A stretch of 64,000 bases of DNA from an uncultured Prevotellaceae bacterium (GTDB lineage: Bacteria; Bacteroidota; Bacteroidia; Bacteroidales; Bacteroidaceae): positions 22,296 to 86,295 of the forward strand of contig ONOG01000008.1 of assembly GCA_900319385.1 (NCBI GenBank), written 5' to 3'. The notes under the pieces were generated by a model that saw nothing but the letters and a program-made list of their open reading frames with translations, did no database searches and was not told where the DNA came from. Positions 16,306-25,518 of this stretch are shown here, in pieces (position 1 is the stretch's first letter; each line of letters opens with the position of its first letter). A program made the translations under genes and the position numbers.

Positions 16306-16371
16306 CGTGTTGTAAACTGTCGGCTATGCTGCGACGATGTCGCAGCCTACTGCGAAGGCAAGGGAAGCCGT

Positions 16372-16875
16372 TCAGCTTGTCTGTCCGTACTCACCCACCG
16401 TCGGCACCATCGTTTCGTTGTTGTGGAAGAGGCTTTCGGCGTAGTCCTGTATGGGCACGGCGACGTAGAGGTTCTCTTCGACGATGCGCCGTCCGAAGTT
16501 CATCATGTCGAGATAGGAGAATTTCTCCTCGCTCGCGAACTTGAAGTGCTGTGGCAGCGCCATGCGCAGGCGGTCCTGTTCCTCGCGACGGATGCCGACG
16601 ATGAGCCAGTCGTAGCCCATCTGGCTGGCCGATTCCATCATCTGCATCAGCACCAGGCGCAGGTTGCCGTGGCCCACAGGCATGGAATAGACATACAGTT
16701 GCGAGGCTTCCTGGCGCAGCACGAGCATCCCATCGACGATGGCCATCGCCAGGTCGCTTTCGCCGCTTTTGGCAAAGCTCTTAATCACTTTGATGGCGCG
16801 TTCGCGCTCTTCGCCTTCGAAATAGGCGGCTATAGTCGGCGCATCGGCCAGTGTAATCTTGTGGAAAGGTATCAT
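16372..16875 (-). CDS. Truncated DUF2156-like protein
   Basis: A 167-residue protein. The start MIPFHKITLADAPTIAAYF and the central MPVGHGNLRLVLMQMMESA resemble the N-terminal half of DUF2156 (phosphatidylglycerol lysyltransferase C-terminal domain-like, GNAT fold) proteins. The second half of the usual about 300-residue domain, including its KKLHKKRNH-type motif, is missing, so it may be a shortened or decayed member. The start at 16875 is placed downstream of a -7 box at 16912-16919; an open frame upstream to 16965 crosses that box and is rejected. Convergent with the ferredoxin gene. Confidence 0.55.
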   Translation of the reverse strand: MIPFHKITLADAPTIAAYFEGEERERAIKVIKSFAKSGESDLAMAIVDGMLVLRQEASQLYVYSMPVGHGNLRLVLMQMMESASQMGYDWLIVGIRREEQDRLRMALPQHFKFASEEKFSYLDMMNFGRRIVEENLYVAVPIQDYAESLFHNNETMVPTVGEYGQTS

Positions 16876-16911
16876 AGAGTCTTTTTTTTGCACGTTTTCT
16901 AAAAATCTGTG

Positions 16912-16919
16912 CAAAGATA
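16912..16919 (-). promoter_or_regulatory. -7 box of the DUF2156-like gene
   Basis: CAAAGATA on the plus strand (TATCTTTG on the minus strand) lies 37 bp upstream of the chosen start. Confidence 0.5.
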
Positions 16920-17075
16920 AGCGGTTTATTGCACACGCACAAACTTTTTGAGCAATATTTTTCAAAAAAGTTCAAAAGGAACACTTTTCGTCGCATATCT
17001 GCGAAACGAAGTCCCGTTTTCAGCCCCGCAAACCCCAGTTTTCAGCCCTCAAGATGCAGTCGCAGCGCCCTGCAA

Positions 17076-17134
17076 ACTCGCTTGCTGCGCACCCTGAACT
17101 CAGCCGCTGCGCCCTGCATACTCGGCTGCTGCGC
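17076..17134. repeat. GC-rich 22-bp tandem repeat (element A, left part)
   Basis: ACTCGCTTGCTGCGC (17076), ACTCAGCCGCTGCGC (17098) and ACTCGGCTGCTGCGC (17120) recur at exactly 22-bp spacing in the divergent region between the DUF2156-like gene and pta. The same unit is found inverted at 39094-39152 beside another 21-bp array. Confidence 0.75.
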
Positions 17135-17144
17135 GGAGCAAAGT

Positions 17145-17230
17145 CAAAATATCATTGAAATTTGTAGAAATATCAATGGAATTTTCAAAAATATCACTGG
17201 TATTTGTAAAAATATCAATGATATTTTGAG
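17145..17230. repeat. 21-bp quasi-palindromic array, copy A
   Basis: Four units of the type ATATCAnTGATATTT begin at 17149, 17170, 17191 and 17212, an exact 21-bp period. Each unit is close to its own reverse complement, and the array ends are CAAAATATCA and TGATATTTTGAG. It lies about 200 bp upstream of the pta promoter. Copies B and C are at 39001-39083 and 48472-48557. No gene occupies 16876-17479. Confidence 0.85.
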
Positions 17231-17435
17231 TTTTTTCGGCACACAAACGGAGTTTGGTGTGAACGTTGGCGGAGTTTGGTGTGAAAGGTGGCTGGGTTTT
17301 GAGTGCGATGTGGGAGTGGCGAGGCGGCACTGTCGTTGCACACCGACTGCGGCGATTTTGTCGTCAAAGGGGCGTGCAAGTGTGAAAAAAACGGAAATCT
17401 TCGCCCTCGCGCGTGCGTATATTATAAATAATGTG

Positions 17436-17443
17436 TACCTTTG
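17436..17443 (+). promoter_or_regulatory. -7 box of the pta operon
   Basis: TACCTTTG, perfect -7 consensus, 36 bp upstream of the pta start codon. Confidence 0.6.
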
Positions 17444-17479
17444 TAGTGGAAAATGACTTAACATTCAAAACATACGAAC

Positions 17480-18484
17480 ATGAATCTGATTGAAAGTATT
17501 GTTCAGCGTGCCAAGGCCAACAAGCAGCGCATCGTGCTGCCCGAGGCTACGGAGGAACGCACGCTGACTGCGGCCGACCGTGCGCTGGCCGACGGACTGG
17601 CCGACCTCATCCTGCTCGGCAATGTGGACGAAATCCACCGTCTGGCCGACAAGTTGGGACTGACACACATCGACCAGGCCACCCTCGTCGATCCTGCCAC
17701 GAGCCCTCGCCGCGAGGAGTATGCCCAGCTGCTCTACGAGCTGCGCAAGAAGAAGGGAATGACGATTGAGCAGGCACGGGAGAAAGTGCTCGACCCGCTC
17801 TACTACGGTTGCCTGATCATCAAGAACGGCGATGCCGACGGACAGATTTCGGGTGCCCTCTCGACCACGGGCGAGACCCTGCGTCCTGCCCTGCAAATCA
17901 TCAAGTGTGCCCCTGGCATCAGCTGTGTCAGCGGTGCCATGCTCCTGCTCACACAGACGCCGGAGTTCGGCGAAAACGGTGTGCTGGTGGTGGGCGACGT
18001 GGCTGTGACCCCCATGCCCGACGCCAAGCAGCTCAGCCAGATTGCCCTCTGCACGGCTCAGACAGCTCGCAGCGTGGCTGGTTTCGAGGATCCGCGTGTG
18101 GCCATGCTGTCGTTCTCGACCAAGGGCAGCGCTTCGCACGAGGTGGTTGACAAGGTGATCGAAGCGACCCGTCTGGCTCGCGAGGCCGAACCGACGCTGA
18201 AGATCGACGGCGAGCTGCAGGCCGATGCAGCCCTCGTGCCTTCGGTCGGTGCGAAGAAGGCTCCTGGCAGCGACATCGCCGGACATGCCAACGTGCTCGT
18301 GTTCCCCAACCTCGAGGTGGGCAACATCGGCTACAAGCTGGTACAGCGTCTGGGCCGCGCCGACGCCATCGGTCCCATCCTGCAGGGCATTGCCCGTCCG
18401 GTGAACGACCTGAGCCGCGGCTGCAGCGTCGACGACATCTACAAACTCATCGCCATCACGGCGTGTCAGGCCATGGCTGACTAA
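17480..18484 (+). CDS. pta: Phosphate acetyltransferase
   Basis: A 334-residue short-type phosphotransacetylase, converting acetyl-CoA and phosphate to acetyl phosphate in acetate fermentation. It contains only the catalytic PTA_PTB domain, with KNGDADGQISGALSTTGETL, LSFSTKGSA and the C-terminal NVLVFPNLEVGNIGYKL typical of the active-site region. It is followed after 108 bp by ackA; the gap holds a hairpin at 18500-18571. Confidence 0.95.
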   Translation: MNLIESIVQRAKANKQRIVLPEATEERTLTAADRALADGLADLILLGNVDEIHRLADKLGLTHIDQATLVDPATSPRREEYAQLLYELRKKKGMTIEQAREKVLDPLYYGCLIIKNGDADGQISGALSTTGETLRPALQIIKCAPGISCVSGAMLLLTQTPEFGENGVLVVGDVAVTPMPDAKQLSQIALCTAQTARSVAGFEDPRVAMLSFSTKGSASHEVVDKVIEATRLAREAEPTLKIDGELQADAALVPSVGAKKAPGSDIAGHANVLVFPNLEVGNIGYKLVQRLGRADAIGPILQGIARPVNDLSRGCSVDDIYKLIAITACQAMAD

Positions 18485-18499
18485 TCATAGATTCTATCA

Positions 18500-18571
18500 T
18501 CAAGGATTGGAAGGGCTGGAAGGACTATCATCCCATCGTACATTCATCCTTTTTATCCTTCAAATCCTTGA
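18500..18571. repeat. Hairpin between pta and ackA
   Basis: A 15-base arm beginning TCAAGGATTGGAAGG (18500-18514) pairs with CCTTCAAATCCTTGA (18557-18571) with one mismatch. It could stabilise or attenuate the pta-ackA transcript. Confidence 0.55.
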
Positions 18572-18592
18572 ATTATTCACGAAACAATATCA

Positions 18593-19792
18593 ATGAAGAT
18601 ACTGGTACTGAACTGCGGAAGCAGTTCCATCAAATACGCGCTCTACGACATGTCGGACAAGAGCGTGGTGACGTCGGGCGGCATTGAGAAGATAGGCCTC
18701 GACGACTCGTTCATCACCGTGAAGCTGAACGGTGAGAAGTATAAAACCGTGACACCGGTGCAGGAGCACACGGCAGGCGTGAAACTCATCTTCAAAGTGC
18801 TCACCGAGGGTGAGCACGCGGTGCTGAACGACCTGCACGAAATCGGTGCCGTGGGCCATCGCCTTGTGCACGGCGGCGAACGTTTCTCGGAGTCGGTCGT
18901 GATCACCGACGAGGTGATGCGCGACTTCGCAGCGTGCAACGACCTGGCGCCGCTCCACAATCCTGCCAACATCAAGGGCGTGAATGCCGTCAAGGAACTG
19001 CTGCCCGAGGTGCCGCAGGTGGGCGTGTTCGACACGGCTTTCCACCAGACGATGCCTGACTATGCCTACATGTATGCCGTGCCCTACGAGCTGTACGAGA
19101 AGTATGGCGTGCGTCGCTACGGTTTCCACGGGACGAGCCACCGCTACGTGTCGGCACGTGTACTCGAATTTCTGGGCATCGAGCGAGCCGAAGGGACGAA
19201 GATCATTACCTGCCACATCGGCAACGGCGCGTCGATTGCCGCCGTCAAGGACGGCCGCGTGGTCGACACGTCGATGGGTCTCACCCCGCTCGAAGGCCTG
19301 ATCATGGGAACCCGCAGCGGCGACATTGATGCGGGTGCCGTCACCTTCATCATGGACAAGGAACAGCTCGACACCCACGGCCTGTCGAACCTGCTGAACA
19401 AGCAGTCGGGCCTGGCTGGGGTGAGCGGCGGATTCAGCGACTTCCGCGACATTCTGGCCCAGATTGCCGCCGGCAACGACCGCGCACGTCTGGCCAAGGA
19501 GATGTACACCTATCGCATCAAGAAGTACATCGGCGAGTATGCAGCTGCCATGGGCGGCGTCGATATCATCGTCTTCACGGGCGGTGCCGGTGAGAACCAG
19601 TGGGAAGTGCGCGAGGGTGCGACGAAGGGTCTGGAGTTCCTTGGCGTCAAGATGGATGTGGAGAAGAACCACAGCTGCCGCGCCACGGAAATGCTGCTCA
19701 GTGCCGACGACAGCCGCGTCAAAGTGTGCTGCATCCCCACCGACGAGGAACTGATGATTGCCACAGACACCCAACGGCTGGTCGGCAAATAA
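18593..19792 (+). CDS. ackA: Acetate kinase
   Basis: A 399-residue ASKHA-fold kinase making ATP and acetate from acetyl phosphate. Visible motifs: LVLNCGSSSIKYAL (Asn7 region), HRLVHGGERF, FDTAFHQTMP (catalytic Asp), RRYGFHGTSHRYVS, CHIGNGASIAAV and FTGGAGEN. Full length. It completes the Pta-AckA pathway with the upstream gene. Confidence 0.96.
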   Translation: MKILVLNCGSSSIKYALYDMSDKSVVTSGGIEKIGLDDSFITVKLNGEKYKTVTPVQEHTAGVKLIFKVLTEGEHAVLNDLHEIGAVGHRLVHGGERFSESVVITDEVMRDFAACNDLAPLHNPANIKGVNAVKELLPEVPQVGVFDTAFHQTMPDYAYMYAVPYELYEKYGVRRYGFHGTSHRYVSARVLEFLGIERAEGTKIITCHIGNGASIAAVKDGRVVDTSMGLTPLEGLIMGTRSGDIDAGAVTFIMDKEQLDTHGLSNLLNKQSGLAGVSGGFSDFRDILAQIAAGNDRARLAKEMYTYRIKKYIGEYAAAMGGVDIIVFTGGAGENQWEVREGATKGLEFLGVKMDVEKNHSCRATEMLLSADDSRVKVCCIPTDEELMIATDTQRLVGK

Positions 19793-19804
19793 CGGCGTCG
19801 GAAA

Positions 19805-20521
19805 ATGATGAGTCCACTGCTTGACGTACACACCCACACCGTAGCCTCGGGCCATGCCTACAGCACCATCCAGGAGATGGCGCAGCGGGCGTCGGAAATC
19901 GGCCTGCAGATGCTCGGCATCACGGAGCATGCCACTAACCTGCCCGGGGCGCCGCAGTACATCTACTTCAAGAACCTGCACGTCGTCCCGAGACAGATGT
20001 ACGGCGTTCGCCTGCTCATGGGCGTCGAACTGAACATTCTCGACACCCGCGGCACGCTCGACTATGGTGAGGATGTGCTGAAGGACCTCGACCTCGTCAT
20101 CGCCGGCATCCATTCGCTGTGCTGGACCGGCGGCACGAAAGACGAGAACACGCAGGGTATGATTGCCGCCATCCGCAGTCCGTGGACGCACATCATCTCG
20201 CATCCGGGCGACGGCACGGCCGACCTGCACTTCGAACCCATCGTGCTGGCAGCGAAGGAGAACCATACGTTGCTCGAACTGAACAACTCGTCGCTCAACC
20301 CCGTGCGCCACAAACTGACGGCCCACGACAATTTCTGCGAAATCCTCCGGCTGTGCAAGCAGTACGAAGTGCCGATCATCCTGGGGAGCGATGCGCATAT
20401 TTCGTTCTCCATCGCCGACTACACGTTTGCCTATCCGTTGTTGGACGAGACGGAATTCCCTGACGAACTCATCATGAACGACAAACCGGCGGACTTTCTT
20501 CGCTATTGTAACATACCATGA
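19805..20521 (+). CDS. PHP-domain phosphatase (YcdX-like)
   Basis: A 238-residue PHP-domain metallohydrolase: the metal motif DVHTHTVASGHAYSTI near the N-terminus, GITEHATN, GVELNILD and GSDAHIS near the C-terminus. YcdX-type enzymes are zinc-dependent phosphatases; the substrate here is unknown. It begins 12 bp after ackA and is probably co-transcribed. Its TGA stop ends at the base of the 20521-20549 terminator. Confidence 0.85.
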   Translation: MMSPLLDVHTHTVASGHAYSTIQEMAQRASEIGLQMLGITEHATNLPGAPQYIYFKNLHVVPRQMYGVRLLMGVELNILDTRGTLDYGEDVLKDLDLVIAGIHSLCWTGGTKDENTQGMIAAIRSPWTHIISHPGDGTADLHFEPIVLAAKENHTLLELNNSSLNPVRHKLTAHDNFCEILRLCKQYEVPIILGSDAHISFSIADYTFAYPLLDETEFPDELIMNDKPADFLRYCNIP

Positions 20522-20549
20522 AAAAAGCGGGTCGAAAACCCGCTTTTTT
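20521..20549. terminator. Bidirectional terminator
   Basis: AAAAAAGCGGGT pairs perfectly with ACCCGCTTTTTT around a 5-nt loop. It is shared by the convergent PHP phosphatase and rmuC genes, both of whose stop codons touch it. Confidence 0.9.
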
Positions 20550-21853
20550 CATTCTTCCTCTTCGCTCGGCAGCAGCTTCGGGTTCACTTTCTTGTCGGTG
20601 ATGACGCCCTTCTCCTTCAGTTGTTCCAGCTGTCGGGTGAAGTTGCCCTTGCCCGTGGTCAGCTGTGTGGTGCCCTGGTCGTAGGTGCGCTGTACGGTCT
20701 GCAACTGCTCGCCCAGCTTTGTAAATGTGTCGCTGAAGGTGGCAAACTTCTCGTAGAGGTTCTTTGCCTGACGGATAATGTCCTGAACATTCTTCGCCTG
20801 TTTCTCGTTTTGCCAGAACAGCCACACGATTTTAAGGGCGAGCATCAGGTTCGTGGGGTTGACGATGATGATGTGTCGCTGGTAGGCATCGGCGGCCAGA
20901 CGGGCGTCGTTCTCCATGGCGAGGATGTAGCTTCCCTCGTTTGGGATGAACATGAGCACATATTCGGCGGCATTCTCGACCTTGCGTGGATAATGCTTGT
21001 CGGCCAGTTCCTTCACGTGGTCGCGCACCGACTTCAGATGTTCTTTGAGGGCACGGTCCTGCGCGAGTTTGTCCTCCGCCTCGATATACTCCAGGTAGGC
21101 TTTGATCGAAGTCTTGCTGTCGATGATGAGGTACGAGTCGTCGCGCATCTTGACCTTCACGTCGGGGATGTCGATATTTCCCTCGGCATCGCGTTCGTGT
21201 GCCTGTGTGACAAAGTCAACCCCCTCTGTCATGCCGCTGGCTTCGAGGATGTTGCGCAGCACGGCTTCGCCCCAGTCGCCCTGTTTCTTCGGGTCGGCCT
21301 TCAGCGCTTGGGTGAGGTTCTTCGCGTCCTCTCCCAACCGCACGGTCTGCTCGTTCAGGCTGCGGATGGCTGCTTGCATCACTGCGTCTGTGCGAGCCGT
21401 GTCCGTCATCTTGTCCTGGAACTCTTTCTTGAACGTGTCGATGGTCTGTCGCAGGGGGTTGAGCAGGCTTTCGACGCTCTCACGGTTCGTCGCCTTCATG
21501 GACTCTTGCTGCTGCTTGAGATGCTCGACCGAGAGCTTGTCGAACTCCAGGCGCAGCACGCGCATCTTCTCTTCCCACTGTGTCTGCATTTCCTGCTTGA
21601 ATGCGTCGGCCTGTTCGCGCAGTTCACGTTTCGACTGTTCAAACTGTTCCTTCAGGCGGACGACCTCCTGCTGGTGGCTGTCCTTCAGGTTGCGCACCAC
21701 GTCGTCGGAGGCTGCGCGTTGCACGTCCAGGCTCTTGGCGAGCGACGTCACCTCCGTCTCGGCCTTCGTGGCGCGCTCACGGGCCCTGAGCAGCAGGACG
21801 GCGGCAATGATGAGCAGCACTGCCAGCAGGGCGATAGTGATGATTTCGGTCAT
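20549..21853 (-). CDS. rmuC: RmuC-family DNA recombination protein
   Basis: A 434-residue protein with an N-terminal membrane helix (about residues 4-22), a long coiled coil (about 25-150) and a PD-(D/E)xK-type nuclease domain containing KKQGDWGEAVLRNILE, DSYLIIDSKTSIKAY and EYVLMFIPNEGSY. RmuC limits inversions at short inverted repeats in E. coli. That is notable in a genome as rich in palindromes as this one, although a link is only speculative. Single gene with a -7 box at 21873-21880. Confidence 0.92.
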   Translation of the reverse strand: MTEIITIALLAVLLIIAAVLLLRARERATKAETEVTSLAKSLDVQRAASDDVVRNLKDSHQQEVVRLKEQFEQSKRELREQADAFKQEMQTQWEEKMRVLRLEFDKLSVEHLKQQQESMKATNRESVESLLNPLRQTIDTFKKEFQDKMTDTARTDAVMQAAIRSLNEQTVRLGEDAKNLTQALKADPKKQGDWGEAVLRNILEASGMTEGVDFVTQAHERDAEGNIDIPDVKVKMRDDSYLIIDSKTSIKAYLEYIEAEDKLAQDRALKEHLKSVRDHVKELADKHYPRKVENAAEYVLMFIPNEGSYILAMENDARLAADAYQRHIIIVNPTNLMLALKIVWLFWQNEKQAKNVQDIIRQAKNLYEKFATFSDTFTKLGEQLQTVQRTYDQGTTQLTTGKGNFTRQLEQLKEKGVITDKKVNPKLLPSEEEE

Positions 21854-21872
21854 AGCATTTGCGATTTTGCCA

Positions 21873-21933
21873 CAAATTTACGAAAACTTTTCCGCCCGAC
21901 GTGCGTAGCTCCGAGAAAAAAAGCGTACATTTG
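21873..21933. promoter_or_regulatory. Divergent promoters of rmuC and the DMT transporter
   Basis: CAAATTTA (21873-21880) is the minus-strand -7 box for rmuC. TACATTTG (21926-21933) is the plus-strand -7 box for the 21993 transporter. Confidence 0.55.
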
Positions 21934-21992
21934 CAAAGATTTTCCGCTGCGCGGGAAGTCTGCCGCCACCACACACCCGTAAAACGACATCT

Positions 21993-22976
21993 ATGTTTAT
22001 AGGAGAAATCATCTCGCTCGTCGTGGCCGTTCTCTGGACAGCCACTGCGTTGCTGAGCGAAGGTGCCACCCGACGCATCGGCACCCTGCCTTTCAATATC
22101 ATCCGCCTCACGCTGGCCGCGGTGCTGCTTTGGGTGGCGATGCTCTGCGTCACGGGCAGTCCCCTGCCGCCCTATTGCAACACGCCGGCCTGGGTGATGC
22201 TGGTGCTCTCGGGCCTCGTCGGCTTTGTCGCAGGCGACATCTGCCTGTTTAATTGTTACCTTTCCATCGGCTCGCGCTTCGGTCAGTTGCTCATGACTGT
22301 GGCCCCCATCGCCGCTGCCATTTCGGGCTGGCTGTTGCTGGGCGAAACCATGTCGTGGACCGGTGTGCTGGCCATGCTGGTCGTCACGGCCGGCATCGCC
22401 ATGTCGGTGCTCAATCGTGGCGGCGGCGAAGGGCACCACAAGCTCGTCCTGAAGTTGCCCCTGAAGGGTGTACTCTACGGGCTCGGTGCCGGAGTGGGGC
22501 AGGGCGTCGGACTCGTGCTCAGCAAGATGGGAATCCAGGCGTACGACCAGCACCTGAAAGCGATGCTGAACGACTTAATCGATGGCGGACAATATGCCGG
22601 CAACCATTGGGATCTGGAGGCCGCGATGAGTTACATGCCTTATGCTGCCACCTTCATCCGTGCGCTCACGGGCGTCGTCGGCTTTGCCGTCGTGCTGACC
22701 ATCGTGCGTCAGTGGCCCAAGGTGTGGAAGGGGCTGCACGACCGCCAGGCTATGAGGCTGACGATGGGCGCCGTCGTCTGCGGCCCAACAATCGGTGTTT
22801 CACTCTCGCTCCTGGCCACGCTCTATACCTCGACCGGCGTGGCGCAGACGCTGATGTCGCTCACGCCCATCTTCATTCTCCTGCCTGCCTGGCTGTGGCA
22901 GCACCAGCGGGTGACGCGCCTCGAAGTCGTCGGAGCCTGCATCGCTGTGGCTGGTGCGGCGCTGTTCTTTGTCTGA
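21993..22976 (+). CDS. DMT-superfamily (EamA-type) transporter
   Basis: A 327-residue membrane protein with about ten helices arranged as two EamA-like halves, first half ending near residue 145. A hydrophilic insert (about 150-215) between the halves is longer than usual. EamA proteins export metabolites or amino acids; the substrate cannot be inferred. The porin gene begins 13 bp downstream, so the two probably share a transcript. Confidence 0.8.
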   Translation: MFIGEIISLVVAVLWTATALLSEGATRRIGTLPFNIIRLTLAAVLLWVAMLCVTGSPLPPYCNTPAWVMLVLSGLVGFVAGDICLFNCYLSIGSRFGQLLMTVAPIAAAISGWLLLGETMSWTGVLAMLVVTAGIAMSVLNRGGGEGHHKLVLKLPLKGVLYGLGAGVGQGVGLVLSKMGIQAYDQHLKAMLNDLIDGGQYAGNHWDLEAAMSYMPYAATFIRALTGVVGFAVVLTIVRQWPKVWKGLHDRQAMRLTMGAVVCGPTIGVSLSLLATLYTSTGVAQTLMSLTPIFILLPAWLWQHQRVTRLEVVGACIAVAGAALFFV

Positions 22977-22989
22977 AAAACCTCTCATT

Positions 22990-24081
22990 ATGAATAAAAG
23001 AAGTTTCCTCATCTCCCTCTGTGCAGCGGCCATGTCGCTGCCTCTCGATGCCCAGCAAAACCTTGGCAGCCAAGCTCTGCGCGACCTTAAGCAGAACACT
23101 ACTTTCTCCGGCTACGTCATCGGTCAGGCGTCGGTCAACGACCAGCACGACAACGATGTGAAGGCCGACGCCCAGTTGCGCCTGGTGCGTGTGTCGGCGA
23201 GCGGCAAAGTGCTCGACTTTGCTTACCAGCTCCAGCTTCAGCTCAACGGACACAACAACGATGCCAAGGGCAATGCGCCGCGCATCGTAGATGCCTGGGT
23301 CGAATGGCAGAAGCTGGACTTTCTGCGTGTGAAGTTCGGTCAGTTCAAGCGTGCCTTTACGTTTGAAAATCCTTTCCATCCGTGGGAGACGGGATCAGGC
23401 TCCTATTCGCAGCTCACTACGCGACTGGCTGGCATGAGTGACCGTGTGGGTGAACATGCCAGCAACGGCCGCGACATGGGACTTCAGCTGCAGGGCGACC
23501 TCCTGCCCGTGGCTGCCGACCGTCATCATTTCCTGCATTATCAGATTGGTGTCTATACAGGTCAGGGCATCAACACGGGCGATAAGAACACGAGGAAGGA
23601 CGTCATCGGCGGCATCGCTATGCGTCCGCTGAAAGACCTGCAGGTGGGTCTGTTTGGCTGGGACGGCAATTTCGTCAAGGACGGACTCACGGTGCGCCGC
23701 ACCCGCTGGGCAGTCGGAGCCAAGTACGACGGCCCTGTGACCGCCCGCGCAGAGTATGCCCACAGCGTGGGACGTAAAGTCTCGACCGCTGCCGACGGCA
23801 CCCCCATCGTCAGCGGAGCCGACCGTGCCGATGCGTGGTATGCCCTGCTCGGCGTGCCTGTCGGGCAAAAAGTGAAACTCTGGGCGAAGTACGACGTCTA
23901 TCGCGATGCAAGGACCTGGGACTCAGCCCGTAGCCTCTACATCCTCACGGCTGACTACAACTTTACGAAAAACCTCAAGTTGCAGCTTAATCTCACCCGC
24001 GTGAACGACCGCATAGTGAACACTGCAGGTGGCGATGGCGACTACAACATGGCCGATTTGCAGGTTTATGTGCGCTTCTGA
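22990..24081 (+). CDS. Phosphate-selective porin O/P-like outer-membrane protein
   Basis: A 363-residue protein with a signal peptide (cleaved after LDA, before QQN) and alternating strands rich in aromatic and charged residues, ending in aromatic YVRF as for many barrels. The segment RIVDAWVEWQKLDFLRVKFG followed by GQFKRAF is characteristic of the OprO/OprP family. Start set at MNKRSF (22990) because the 12 residues upstream overlap the transporter's end. Substrate unknown. Confidence 0.8.
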   Translation: MNKRSFLISLCAAAMSLPLDAQQNLGSQALRDLKQNTTFSGYVIGQASVNDQHDNDVKADAQLRLVRVSASGKVLDFAYQLQLQLNGHNNDAKGNAPRIVDAWVEWQKLDFLRVKFGQFKRAFTFENPFHPWETGSGSYSQLTTRLAGMSDRVGEHASNGRDMGLQLQGDLLPVAADRHHFLHYQIGVYTGQGINTGDKNTRKDVIGGIAMRPLKDLQVGLFGWDGNFVKDGLTVRRTRWAVGAKYDGPVTARAEYAHSVGRKVSTAADGTPIVSGADRADAWYALLGVPVGQKVKLWAKYDVYRDARTWDSARSLYILTADYNFTKNLKLQLNLTRVNDRIVNTAGGDGDYNMADLQVYVRF

Positions 24082-24087
24082 CCACAA

Positions 24088-25492
<1,405 letters not shown>

Positions 25493-25518
25493 AACCGTCG
25501 TACAAAGTACAGGGTACT

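Noticed and set aside
17145..17230. Possible short CRISPR-like array
   Set aside because: No spacers: units are contiguous and self-similar at 21 bp, with no cas genes in the window.
16929..17456. Frame across 21-bp array A giving heptads of the type NINGIFK; similar frames cross copies B and C
   Set aside because: A 21-bp repeat automatically keeps one frame open as a seven-residue repeat. Flanking residues are not conserved among the copies and no ribosome site is visible. Kept as noncoding, though the shared heptad reading is noted.
18590..20398. 602-residue open frame antisense to ackA and the PHP gene
   Set aside because: Mirror of strongly conserved enzymes on the plus strand; low-complexity His/Arg/Val composition and no recognisable domain. 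It arises from GC-rich codon bias.
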